27,560 bases of DNA from JAXGQE01 sp040766585 (GCA_040766585.1 JAXGQE010000014.1:1-27560); one strand, 5' to 3'. Counted from the first letter of the stretch, positions 7,023-14,904 are shown. Numbers and translations: made by a program. Notes: generated by a model not told the origin, from the sequence alone.

Positions 7023-8540
7023 ATGAAAAAAGGGACCGTAGCAACAATTATTGTGATTTGTCTGGCAGCCGGGTTGATTTTATCGGGCTGCGGTGGGACA
7101 AACACGGGAGCAACGGATGAGATCGTCATTGCTCAAGGCGTCGATGCCACCACCATGGATCCGCATATGCACGCGGAAACACCAACAACCAATGTCGTCA
7201 CTCAGATGTATGACCGCCTGCTGGAACGAGATCAGGACATGGTCTTGCAGCCGCAGTTGGCTCTTTCTGTTACATCGGTGGATGATCTGACCTGGGAAGT
7301 AGTCTTGAGAGAAGGGGTCACATTCCACAATGGTGAGGCATTCAATGCAGAAACTGTCAAATTCAATATTGAACGTATTTTAAATCCTGAGAATCTGTCA
7401 CCGCAGATTGGGGACCTAAGTGCCATTGAGAAAGTGGAAGTTGTTGATGAATACACTGTAAAAATCACAACCAAAGAGCCATATCCACTGCTCCCTGGTC
7501 GACTGAACCTGCCCATGGTACCCAAAGAGTATATTGAAGAAAACGGACAGGAATACTTTGCAGCGAATCCCATCGGTACCGGCCCGTACAAATTTGTCAG
7601 CTGGACCAAGGATGAATCCGTAGTTATGGAGGTCAATGAAGATTATTGGGGCGGTATTCCGGCCATCAAGAAAATCACTTTCAAGCCGATTCCGGAAAGT
7701 GCCACCCGTATTGCAGAACTGCAGACTGGCGCAGTGGATCTGATTGTCAATGTACCGCCGCATCAGGCAGAAACCATTGATGCTGCCGACGCTACCAAGG
7801 TTGTCAACACAGCCAGCGGGCGATTCATCTTCATCTCTTTGAACGCTCAGAGAGAAGGTCCCTTGTCCGATCCCAAGGTTCGCCAGGCACTGAATTATGC
7901 AGTGAATGTTGATGAAATTATTGAAAATGTACTGGGCGGGTACGGATATCGTTCAACTCAGCCCCTGACAACGTTGGATTTTGGATATAACGAAGATATT
8001 GATATGTACAAATACGATCCTGAAAAGGCCAAACAGCTGCTGAAAGAAGCAGGATACGAAGACGGACTGGAAATTGATTTCGGCACTTGCGCCGGCCGCT
8101 ATGTTATGGATAAAGAAGTAGCCGAAGCCATTGCCGGACAGTTGGCTGAAGTTGGCGTAACCGCCAAGCTCAGTGTTCAGGAATGGGGCGTGTATGTTCA
8201 AAAAGTGCTGAGCAAATCCGCTGAAGAAGCGTATCTGATTGGTTGGGGCACATCCCTGTTTGATGCAGACGCTACATTGTACCCGTGGTTCCGGTCAGAA
8301 ATGCGTTTTGCTACCTACAGCAATGTTGCCGTCGATGCGCTGCTGGACAAAGCTCGTGAGATCATCGATCCGCAGGAACGAGAAGATCTGTATCATGAAG
8401 CACTGGATATTATCATGGAAGATGCCCCGTTCATTCTTCTGTATCAGCAGGAAGATCTGTACGGCGCTGATGCAAAACTGGACTGGACACCAAGACCGGA
8501 TGAAATCATGTTTGTGAAAGATATGCAGTTTACACAATAA
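7023..8540 (+). CDS. Peptide/nickel-type ABC transporter substrate-binding lipoprotein (SBP_bac_5)
   Basis: This 505-residue extracytoplasmic solute-binding protein would capture oligopeptides, dipeptides or similar ligands and deliver them to a DppBCDF/OppBCDF-type importer. The N-terminus is a lipoprotein signal peptide: charged MKKG, hydrophobic core, and lipobox LSGC with Cys23 as the lipidated residue. The mature part has SBP_bac_5 hallmarks (TTMDPHMHAETPT near the start, VTFHNGEAFNAETVKFNIERIL, PIGTGPYKF, LSDPKVRQALNYAVN). The ATG follows GAGGGGG. Two ATPase genes lie immediately downstream on the same strand. The ligand cannot be told from sequence; the T-box/riboswitch ahead of the permeases suggests nutritional peptides. 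Confidence 0.93.
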   Translation: MKKGTVATIIVICLAAGLILSGCGGTNTGATDEIVIAQGVDATTMDPHMHAETPTTNVVTQMYDRLLERDQDMVLQPQLALSVTSVDDLTWEVVLREGVTFHNGEAFNAETVKFNIERILNPENLSPQIGDLSAIEKVEVVDEYTVKITTKEPYPLLPGRLNLPMVPKEYIEENGQEYFAANPIGTGPYKFVSWTKDESVVMEVNEDYWGGIPAIKKITFKPIPESATRIAELQTGAVDLIVNVPPHQAETIDAADATKVVNTASGRFIFISLNAQREGPLSDPKVRQALNYAVNVDEIIENVLGGYGYRSTQPLTTLDFGYNEDIDMYKYDPEKAKQLLKEAGYEDGLEIDFGTCAGRYVMDKEVAEAIAGQLAEVGVTAKLSVQEWGVYVQKVLSKSAEEAYLIGWGTSLFDADATLYPWFRSEMRFATYSNVAVDALLDKAREIIDPQEREDLYHEALDIIMEDAPFILLYQQEDLYGADAKLDWTPRPDEIMFVKDMQFTQ

Positions 8541-8567
8541 GGATTAGCGCAAAAATAGTGATATAAT

Positions 8568-8597
8568 GAGAGGCAGGCTGATGTCAGCCTGCCTCTC
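8568..8597 (+). other. Perfect 13-bp hairpin between the binding protein and ATPase genes
   Basis: GAGAGGCAGGCTG (8568-8580) pairs perfectly with 8585-8597 around an ATGT loop. There is no T-run behind it, so it is not a good intrinsic terminator. In transporter operons such intergenic stems often protect the 5' message and keep the binding protein in excess over the ATPases. That role is inferred here. Confidence 0.75.
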
Positions 8598-8629
8598 TTA
8601 CAAAAAGCATGGGAAGTGAGGATTTTCAG

Positions 8630-9619
8630 ATGAGTGAACGCCTTATCGAAGTGAAGAATCTAAAAACATATTTTTTCACAGAAGACGGTGTCGTGCCAGC
8701 ACTGGATGGAGTTGATTTTCACATCAACAAGGGTGAAACCATCGGAGTAGTAGGAGAATCCGGATGTGGAAAAAGTGTCACGGCTTTATCCATTATGCGA
8801 TTGATTCCCGATACCATCGGGAAAATCGTAGAAGGAGATATCCTGTTTGATGGACAGAGTCTGCTGAAAAAAACAGAAGAACAGATGAGAAAGATTCGCG
8901 GCAATGACATTTCTATGATCTTTCAGGAGCCCATGACATCTCTAAATCCTGTATATACGGTCGGGGACCAGATCGCCGAAGCAGTGGAACTCCATCAAAA
9001 GGTAGATAAAAAACAAGCCATGCAAAAAGCCGTAGATATGCTTCGGCTCGTGGGGATTCCTTTACCAGAAAAAAGAGTGAAAGAATACCCCCATCAATTG
9101 AGCGGAGGCATGCGCCAAAGAGTGATGATTGCCATGGCGCTGTCCTGCAATCCGCAGCTGCTGATTGCAGATGAGCCGACAACAGCGTTGGATGTAACAA
9201 TCCAGGCCCAGATACTGCATTTAATGAGAAAATTGAAGGAAGAAACCAATACGGCCATTATGTTGATTACCCATGATCTGGGGGTTGTGGCTGAGATGGC
9301 TCAGAGAATCATCGTCATGTATGCTGGAAAAATTGTCGAAGAAGGGGATGTACGCTCCATCTTCCATAATCCCCTTCACCCGTATACGGAAGGACTGCTC
9401 AAATCAATACCCAATATCGAGAAGAAGAAAGAAAGACTTCATGTGATCGAAGGTATGGTTCCGAATCCGAGATTTATGCCTTCCGGGTGCCGCTTTCATC
9501 CCCGATGTCCGTATGCAATGGAACGCTGCCAAGAAGAAGAGCCTCCGACTGCAGTATTGTCTGAGACACGGAGAGTGAGCTGCTGGAAGCAGTTTCAGTC
9601 CGGGGGAGGGGATCAGTAA
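8630..9619 (+). CDS. dppD: Peptide ABC transporter ATP-binding protein (DppD/OppD family)
   Basis: This is one of two ATPases that power a peptide importer. With the start I choose (ATG 8630) it has 329 residues. Walker A is GESGCGKS (about 43-50), the signature is LSGGMRQR (about 154-161) and Walker B is LLIADEPTT (about 176-184), with a D-loop and an H-switch histidine in ITHDLG. The C-terminal oligo_HPY region (PSGCRFHPRCPYAMERC), typical of the Opp/Dpp subfamily, is present and has the cysteines that can bind an Fe-S cluster in relatives. An ATG at 8609 is in frame, but GGAAGTGAGG lies between the two ATGs at good distance from 8630. The stop abuts the next start. Confidence 0.93.
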   Translation: MSERLIEVKNLKTYFFTEDGVVPALDGVDFHINKGETIGVVGESGCGKSVTALSIMRLIPDTIGKIVEGDILFDGQSLLKKTEEQMRKIRGNDISMIFQEPMTSLNPVYTVGDQIAEAVELHQKVDKKQAMQKAVDMLRLVGIPLPEKRVKEYPHQLSGGMRQRVMIAMALSCNPQLLIADEPTTALDVTIQAQILHLMRKLKEETNTAIMLITHDLGVVAEMAQRIIVMYAGKIVEEGDVRSIFHNPLHPYTEGLLKSIPNIEKKKERLHVIEGMVPNPRFMPSGCRFHPRCPYAMERCQEEEPPTAVLSETRRVSCWKQFQSGGGDQ

Positions 9620-10591
9620 ATGAAAGAAGCATTGATGGAAGTCAAAAATTTGAAGAAATATTACCCCATCACAGGAGGAATTCTATCTCGAGTGACCGGG
9701 CATGTTCGGGCTGTTGATGGTGTCAGTTTTGATCTTTATGAAGGGGAGACACTCGGACTCGTCGGAGAGAGCGGATGTGGAAAATCCACCACAGGAAGAG
9801 TTATTTTGAGGCTCCTGGAAGCCACGGACGGTCAAGTGATCTTCGAAGGCAAGAATATTTTTGAATTGAAGAAAGAAGAGATGAGAAAGCTCAGGCAAAA
9901 GCTTCAAATCATTTTCCAGGATCCCTACGCTTCCTTGAATCCAAGAATGACTGTCGGTCAGATTATCGGTGAAGCCATGGAGATTCATCATATTGCTTCC
10001 GGCAAAGCGGTCGAAACCCGATCCAAGGAACTGTTGGAAGTCGTTGGATTGAATCCGGATTACAGTGTTCGGTATCCACACGAATTCAGCGGAGGACAAA
10101 GACAGCGAATCGGGATTGCCAGAGCACTGGCGGTAAACCCCAGTGTGATCGTTTGCGATGAGCCGGTGTCTGCGCTGGATGTATCGATCCAGTCGCAGGT
10201 GATCAATCTGCTGGAGGATTTGCAGAAAGAATTTGATCTGACCTACCTGTTTATCGCCCACGATTTAAGTGTTGTGAAACATATCAGCGATCGGATTGCC
10301 GTCATGTATTTAGGGAAAATTGTCGAGATGGCGGACTGTGAAGATTTGTATGATCTGCCCAAACATCCCTATACGAAAGCACTCTTATCGGCGGTACCGA
10401 TTCCGGATCCCGATGCGGTAATCGACCGGATCGTTTTAGAGGGGGATGTTCCCAGTCCCATGCATCCGCCCAGTGGATGCCGTTTCCATACACGATGTCC
10501 CTTTGCCCAGGAAATTTGCAGTCGTGAAGAACCTGTTTTAGAGCGTGTGGGGGAAAATCATTTTGCCGCATGTCATCTCATAGATCGGTAA
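9620..10591 (+). CDS. dppF: Peptide ABC transporter ATP-binding protein (DppF/OppF family)
   Basis: This is the second ATPase subunit, 323 residues, pairing with the preceding one to form the ATPase heterodimer on the cytoplasmic face. Walker A is GESGCGKST (about 48-56), the signature FSGGQRQRIGIARAL (about 156-170), Walker B VIVCDEPVSALD (about 176-187), and the H-switch IAHDLS. The OppF/DppF C-terminal motif PSGCRFHTRCPFAQEIC is present. The ATG follows directly after the TAA of the previous gene and uses a GGGGAGGGG site inside that gene's 3' end, so translation is probably coupled. No permease genes follow here; likely partners are at 14945-16810, beyond gatCAB. Confidence 0.93.
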   Translation: MKEALMEVKNLKKYYPITGGILSRVTGHVRAVDGVSFDLYEGETLGLVGESGCGKSTTGRVILRLLEATDGQVIFEGKNIFELKKEEMRKLRQKLQIIFQDPYASLNPRMTVGQIIGEAMEIHHIASGKAVETRSKELLEVVGLNPDYSVRYPHEFSGGQRQRIGIARALAVNPSVIVCDEPVSALDVSIQSQVINLLEDLQKEFDLTYLFIAHDLSVVKHISDRIAVMYLGKIVEMADCEDLYDLPKHPYTKALLSAVPIPDPDAVIDRIVLEGDVPSPMHPPSGCRFHTRCPFAQEICSREEPVLERVGENHFAACHLIDR

Positions 10592-10657
10592 TGGATCTGA
10601 GAAGGAATTTTTCGGGAGATGTAGAAAAGAAACCATTGTAGCAGGGGGGGTAAACCA

Positions 10658-10756
10658 ATGATGAAAGCGAACAAATTGTGGAAAAATGAATTCACTCAAC
10701 AACCGGTGATCTGTCCGATACATCTTCATTTGGCCTGCCCGCCGGTTGGATCGTGA
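10658..10756 (+). CDS. Possible small ORF or leader peptide (32 aa)
   Basis: The reading frame starts ATGATG at 10658, seven bases after a G-rich Shine-Dalgarno (AGGGGGGG, 10643-10650), and encodes 32 residues ending CPPVGS, with two cysteines and no recognised domain. It ends 39 bases before a pair of hairpins that could act as antiterminator and terminator (10795-10861), the layout of a leader peptide. It could equally be chance or a gene remnant. Confidence 0.3.
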   Translation: MMKANKLWKNEFTQQPVICPIHLHLACPPVGS

Positions 10757-10794
10757 GAATGGTTTGCTGATGCAAAACGAGCTGTGGGTAGGAG

Positions 10795-10861
10795 CCTATG
10801 GCTTACGATAATGTGCAAGTATAAACAGCCATAGGGATGAACCGTGGCTGTTTCTTTTTTC
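10795..10861 (+). terminator. Intrinsic terminator with an alternative, mutually exclusive upstream stem
   Basis: The terminator stem is AAACAGCCA (10823-10831) with TGGCTGTTT (10845-10853), followed by a T-rich run to 10861. Its 5' arm overlaps AGCCATAGG (10827-10835), which is perfectly complementary to CCTATGGCT at 10795-10803. Both helices cannot form together. The simplest reading is the end of the dppDF transcript; an attenuator controlled by the small ORF upstream is possible. Confidence 0.75.
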
Positions 10862-10949
10862 TCAGGAATTCGAAAATATGCTCTTTAAATTCCGGAATCG
10901 AGAGGGGGGATGCAGGAGGAATGTGTGGGGAAGGAGAAAACCGGATCTA

Positions 10950-10978
10950 TTGCGAATGATTTCACGAAGTGGTATAAT
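10950..10978 (+). promoter_or_regulatory. Sigma-A promoter of gatCAB
   Basis: TTGCGA (10950-10955) and a perfect TATAAT (10973-10978) are spaced by 17 bases. The start site would be near 10985, giving gatC a leader of about 50 bases. It lies downstream of the terminator at 10861, so gatCAB can be transcribed independently of the transporter genes. Confidence 0.75.
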
Positions 10979-11033
10979 AAAACGATAAAAAGTATGGAAA
11001 AATATGGTGCAATCTGCCAAAAGGGGCGATACG

Positions 11034-11318
11034 ATGAAAATCACCGGTAAAGATGTAGAGCATGTGGCGATGCTGGCCAGGCTGGCCATCAGCCCGGAAG
11101 AAAAAGAACTTTTTACAGAACAACTGAATGTTATTTTGGATTACGTGGACCAATTAAAAGGATTGGATACGGAAGATATTGCTCCAACCTCTCATGTGAT
11201 CCCGATGCAGAATGTAATGAGAGACGATGTGGTGACTCCCTCTTTACCCCAGGAGGAAGTGCTGCAAAATGCTCCTGAAAAGGAAAACGGCTATTTTAAA
11301 GTCCCCAAAATTGTTTGA
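11034..11318 (+). CDS. gatC: Asp-tRNA(Asn)/Glu-tRNA(Gln) amidotransferase subunit C
   Basis: GatC is the small structural subunit that holds GatA and GatB together in the complex that converts Glu-tRNA(Gln) to Gln-tRNA(Gln), and Asp-tRNA(Asn) to Asn-tRNA(Asn). It has 94 residues. The start MKITGKDVEHVAMLARLAIS is typical of the family, as is the C-terminal region with VMRDDV and the ending NGYFKVPKIV. I chose ATG 11034, eight bases after AAGGGGC, over an in-frame upstream ATG at 11004 that lacks a site and family similarity. It is the first gene of the gatCAB operon. Confidence 0.93.
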   Translation: MKITGKDVEHVAMLARLAISPEEKELFTEQLNVILDYVDQLKGLDTEDIAPTSHVIPMQNVMRDDVVTPSLPQEEVLQNAPEKENGYFKVPKIV

Positions 11319-11341
11319 TGCAGCGTATGGAGGAGGATACT

Positions 11342-12823
11342 ATGGAACTATATGATCGAACGGCCCATGAGCTGAATAGCTTATTGATGAAAAAAGAAGT
11401 AAGCAGCGTGGAAATCACCCAGTCAGTTCTGAATCGGATTCAGGAAGTGGAGGATTCCATTAAGTCCTTCATCACTTTGATACCGGAAAAAGCACTGGAA
11501 AAGGCCCAGGATGTGGATCGAAAAATTGCACAAGGAGAACCCGTCTCCCCCTTGGCCGGAATTCCCTGCGGTATTAAAGATGTTCTTAGCACCCGAGGGA
11601 TCGAAACCACATGCGGTTCTAAAATCCTAAAAGGATATACCCCGCTGTATGATGCCACAGTGGTGGAAAAATTGAATCAGCATGATATGGTCATGGTTGG
11701 TAAAACAAATTGCGACGAGTTTGCCATGGGATCTTCTACGGAAAACTCCAGCTTCTTTCCAACCTGCAATCCATGGGATGTCACTACAGTTCCCGGAGGT
11801 TCCAGCGGTGGATCAGCGGCCTGTGTTTCGGCAGGACAATCGGTATATTCTCTGGGGACAGATACAGGAGGATCCGTTCGCCAGCCGGCATCATTCTGCG
11901 GCGTTGTCGGTATGAAGCCCACTTATGGTCGGGTTTCCCGGTATGGATTGATTGCGTTGGCGTCTTCCCTGGATCAGGTTGGCCCATTTACCAAAGACGT
12001 GACCGACTGTGCACTGGTCATGAATGCTATCTGCGGACACGATCCCATGGATTCAACCAGTGCTGCTCAGGCTGTGCCTGACTTTACAAAATCGTTGATT
12101 CCGGATGTCAAAGGATTAAAAATCGGTGTTCCCAAAGAATATTTTGCCGAAGGAATTGAACCGGATGTGCGCAAGAGCATCGAAGACTGCCTCCGGCAGC
12201 TGGAAGAACAGGGCGCTATCTGTGAAGAAACATCCCTGCCCCATTCCGAGTATGCACTGGCCACCTATTATCTTCTGCAGCCATCGGAGTGTTCATCGAA
12301 TCTCGCCAAATATGACGGTGTGCGCTTTGGCTATCGCTCCGAACAGGCCAATGATATTGTGGAAATGTACAAGCACACGCGCCGAGAAGGATTCGGCAAA
12401 GAAGTAAAACGAAGAATCATGCTGGGTACATATGCCCTCAGTTCCGGTTACTACGATGCCTATTATCTGAAGGCTTTGAAGGTAAGGACACTGATTCGTC
12501 AGGATTTTGACCATGCCTTTAGCAAATACGATGCCTTGATCACACCGACAAGCCCCACAGTGGCTTTTAAATTCGGAGATAAAACTGAGAACCCACTATC
12601 CATGTACCTGTCCGATATCTGTACAATACCCATCAATCTGGCGGGTATTCCCGGGTTGTCGATTCCCTGTGGATTCAGTGGTGGGTTACCCATTGGACTG
12701 CAGATTCTCGGTAAGCCTTTTGCAGAAGAAACCATGCTGAGAGTGGCCTATACCATTGAACAGAGCAACGATTACCATCGGGCAAGGCCGGCAATTTCTG
12801 TGGGAGGTGAACACCATGTCTAA
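11342..12823 (+). CDS. gatA: Asp-tRNA(Asn)/Glu-tRNA(Gln) amidotransferase subunit A
   Basis: GatA is the amidase-signature subunit that releases ammonia from glutamine for tRNA-dependent amidation. It has 493 residues. The Ser-cis-Ser-Lys triad is complete: Lys79 in GIPCGIKDV, Ser154 in GGSSGGSAA and Ser178 in DTGGSVRQP, positions expected for GatA. The best start is ATG 11342 behind GGAGGAGG. An in-frame ATG at 11315 overlaps the gatC stop but has no site of its own. The last 8 bases overlap gatB, so the two are probably translationally coupled. Confidence 0.96.
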   Translation: MELYDRTAHELNSLLMKKEVSSVEITQSVLNRIQEVEDSIKSFITLIPEKALEKAQDVDRKIAQGEPVSPLAGIPCGIKDVLSTRGIETTCGSKILKGYTPLYDATVVEKLNQHDMVMVGKTNCDEFAMGSSTENSSFFPTCNPWDVTTVPGGSSGGSAACVSAGQSVYSLGTDTGGSVRQPASFCGVVGMKPTYGRVSRYGLIALASSLDQVGPFTKDVTDCALVMNAICGHDPMDSTSAAQAVPDFTKSLIPDVKGLKIGVPKEYFAEGIEPDVRKSIEDCLRQLEEQGAICEETSLPHSEYALATYYLLQPSECSSNLAKYDGVRFGYRSEQANDIVEMYKHTRREGFGKEVKRRIMLGTYALSSGYYDAYYLKALKVRTLIRQDFDHAFSKYDALITPTSPTVAFKFGDKTENPLSMYLSDICTIPINLAGIPGLSIPCGFSGGLPIGLQILGKPFAEETMLRVAYTIEQSNDYHRARPAISVGGEHHV

Positions 12824-14276
12824 GAATTTCGAATCCGTCATTGGGCTGGAAGTGCATGTTGAGATGAAAACAGACAGCAAAATGTTCTGCGGATGCACCA
12901 CAAGTTTTGGAGGCGCACCCAACACTCATGTCTGCCCGGTGTGTTCCGGACTGCCTGGAACACTGCCTGTACTCAACAAAAAAGCTGTAGATTATGCGAT
13001 TCAGACAGCCCTGGCTTTGAACTGCCGAATTACTGAGCTCAGTAAGTTTTCCCGAAAGAATTATTTCTACCCCGATTTGGATAAAGGCTACCAGATTTCA
13101 CAGTACGATCTGCCTCTGGCTGTGGCGGGACACATCTTTGTAGGCACCGATGATCAGATGGAAAAGATCCGAATCAATCGGGTTCATCTGGAAGAAGATG
13201 CTGGGAAACTTGTTCATTTTGGCACCATTTCGACAACGCCGTACTCATTGGTAGATTACAATCGGGCGGGGGTCCCGCTGATGGAGATTGTATCTGAACC
13301 CGATATTCGCTCCAGTGAACAAGCCAAGTCCTATCTGGAAAAATTGAAAGCCATTTTGCGTTTTATCGGCGTTTCTGACTGCAAGATGGAAGAAGGTTCC
13401 CTCCGATGTGACGCCAATATTTCCATCCGGAAAGCAGGATCTCAAGAGTTTGGTACAAAAGTGGAAATCAAGAACCTGAACTCTTTCCGGGCAGTGGCCA
13501 AGAGCATCGAGTACGAAATCGCCCGGCAGGAGAGTGCAGTGTTAGCTGGGGAGCGGATCATTCAGGAAACACGTACCTGGGATGAAAATCAGGGGATCAC
13601 ATTGTCCATGCGCAGCAAAGAAGAAGCCCATGATTATCGGTATTTTCCGGAACCGGACCTGGTGCCCATTGTAACCAATGAAGCTTGGATTGAAGAACAG
13701 AGAAAGCTTCTCCCGGAACTTCCGGATGCCCGGGTGTCCCGATACATGGAAACCTATCAGCTGTCAAAATACGATGCGGATCTTCTGACAGCCGATCCGG
13801 AAGTCGGAGTGTTTTTTGATGCTGCGATGACAATGTATACCGACAGCAAAGCGGTAGCCAACTGGATCAATGGAGATCTGATGTATCATCTCAATGAAAA
13901 CGGCATGGAGATCAAGGACAATCCTCTTACTCCAGAACAGTTGACCGGGATGCTGCAGATGATGGATCAGGGTATCATCAGCGGGAAAATTGCCAAGCAG
14001 GTATTTGCGGAAATGTTCATCTCGGGAAAATCAGCGGAGCAGGTTGTTAAAGAAAAAGGATTAACACAGATATCCGATGCCAGTGTGCTGGAAGAGATCG
14101 TAGCCACTGTAATTCAAGATAATCCTCAGAGTGTGGAGGACTTCCTGAGTGGAAAAGAACGGGCAGCTGGGTTCCTGGTTGGTCAGATTATGAAGGCAAC
14201 CAAAGGAAAAGCCAATCCGGGATTGGTCAATGAGCTCCTTATGAACCAGTTGAAAAAAATATCAGAAAAAAAATAA
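12816..14276 (+). CDS. gatB: Asp-tRNA(Asn)/Glu-tRNA(Gln) amidotransferase subunit B
   Basis: GatB binds the misacylated tRNA, phosphorylates the side chain and transfers ammonia delivered from GatA. It has 486 residues. Diagnostic segments are VIGLEVHVEM at the N-terminus, CPVCSGLPGTLPVLN with the zinc-site cysteines CGC and CPVC (about 28-45), DAGKLVHFG, YNRAGVPLMEIVSEPD, GSLRCDANISIR, and the C-terminal YqeY-like tail (about 330-486). The ATG at 12816 is preceded by GGGAGGTG inside gatA. An AT-rich inverted repeat spans the stop codon (14250-14290) but has no T-run behind it. Confidence 0.96.
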   Translation: MSKNFESVIGLEVHVEMKTDSKMFCGCTTSFGGAPNTHVCPVCSGLPGTLPVLNKKAVDYAIQTALALNCRITELSKFSRKNYFYPDLDKGYQISQYDLPLAVAGHIFVGTDDQMEKIRINRVHLEEDAGKLVHFGTISTTPYSLVDYNRAGVPLMEIVSEPDIRSSEQAKSYLEKLKAILRFIGVSDCKMEEGSLRCDANISIRKAGSQEFGTKVEIKNLNSFRAVAKSIEYEIARQESAVLAGERIIQETRTWDENQGITLSMRSKEEAHDYRYFPEPDLVPIVTNEAWIEEQRKLLPELPDARVSRYMETYQLSKYDADLLTADPEVGVFFDAAMTMYTDSKAVANWINGDLMYHLNENGMEIKDNPLTPEQLTGMLQMMDQGIISGKIAKQVFAEMFISGKSAEQVVKEKGLTQISDASVLEEIVATVIQDNPQSVEDFLSGKERAAGFLVGQIMKATKGKANPGLVNELLMNQLKKISEKK

Positions 14277-14356
14277 AAAATATTTTTCAAGAAAAGAAGG
14301 AAATCGTAAAACAGTCTAGAATAACAGTATCTCATACAAATATTCATAGTTGTATA

Positions 14357-14461
14357 GGAAGTGTGCCTAGGGTTCCGCGGCAACGGACTGGTCCGAGCGG
14401 CACAAAGTATCGCCAAAAGCGTACTACACCGTGGGTATAAAAGACCCAAGCGGAAAGTTCC
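14357..14461 (+). promoter_or_regulatory. ykkC-family subtype 2 riboswitch aptamer, probably ppGpp class (2a)
   Basis: The conserved core is unmistakable: CCTAGGGTTCCG (14366-14377), GGACTGGTCCGAG (14385-14397), then ACACCG and GGGTATAAAAGACCC (14433-14447). Helices can be paired by eye: P1 GTGCC with GGCAC, P2 CCG/CGG, P3 AGTA-CGC/GCG-TACT, and an outer add-on helix GGAA (14357-14360) with TTCC (14458-14461). That outer helix marks subtype 2 (nucleotide ligands) rather than guanidine-I. After the CCC the sequence is AAGCGG where, as I recall, the PRPP aptamer has AGGCGG; G-to-A there shifts preference to ppGpp. So ppGpp is favoured, PRPP not excluded. The 3' arm CCC is shared with a terminator, predicting a genetic ON switch. 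Confidence 0.88.
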
Positions 14462-14502
14462 TCTCAATGCTGAGAATGAATTTCCCTGGGTCTTTTCATT
14501 TT
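14441..14502 (+). terminator. Terminator of the riboswitch expression platform
   Basis: AAGACCCA (14441-14448) pairs with TGGGTCTT (14487-14494). Inside are GGAAA/TTTCC and TCTCA/TGAGA, giving one long hairpin followed by a T-rich tract (TCTTTTCATTTT). The 5' arm contains the CCC of the aptamer's GGG/CCC helix and the TTCC arm of the outer helix, so ligand-bound aptamer and terminator are mutually exclusive. Confidence 0.85.
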
Positions 14503-14509
14503 CATACAG

Positions 14510-14790
14510 AAATAAAAGCGATGAAGGGAATCAGTAAATGCTGGATTCTGTTACAGAGAACCGTTGTGCTGAGAGACGGTACAGATGCAGGCATTGAAAC
14601 TCCTCCCGAAGCTGTCGGTTGAAAGCTGCACGCAGCGAGTAGGCTGTACCGGTCCACGATGACAACCGTTACTTTGTCGGAGTATCGTCAGTATTGACTG
14701 TACTTTAGTGAGGCCGATTTGCGGCGAATTAGGGTGGTACCGCGGGAATATGCTCCCGTCCCTGAAGAAATTCATGGATGGGAGTTTTCT
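14510..14790 (+). promoter_or_regulatory. T-box leader (tRNA-sensing riboswitch)
   Basis: The T-box sequence AGGGTGGTACCGCGG is at 14731-14745, with its partner CCCGTCCCT downstream forming the antiterminator. The terminator pairs CTCCC (14753-14757) with GGGAG (14780-14784), followed by TTTTCTT. Stem I carries AGTA (14533-14536) opposite GAA (14596-14598), the specifier-loop E motif, between helices GGGA/TCCC and AATGC/GCATT. The specifier is ACT (Thr) directly after GAA or CTC (Leu) one base later. The UGGU bulge (14735-14738) pairs with a tRNA ending ACCA, which fits leucine well. It acts in cis on the peptide permease genes that follow. Confidence 0.92.
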
Positions 14791-14904
14791 TATATCCAGC
14801 TTTTTCAGAGAGGAGATGAAAGAGGTTTCCTTACCGGACTTGTATAGAAAAAGCCGACATATAAGATCGGCTGTGCCTGATGGCAATGGAAAGGGAGTGC
14901 AGAG

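Noticed and set aside
7093..8537. Several antisense and alternate-frame ORFs within the binding-protein gene
   Set aside because: They are shadows of a gene with clear domain structure and lack ribosome sites.
14357..14461. Guanidine-I riboswitch
   Set aside because: The core is shared, but the outer GGAA/TTCC helix and the downstream AAGCGG fit subtype 2, and the downstream genes are peptide permeases rather than guanidine exporters or carboxylases.
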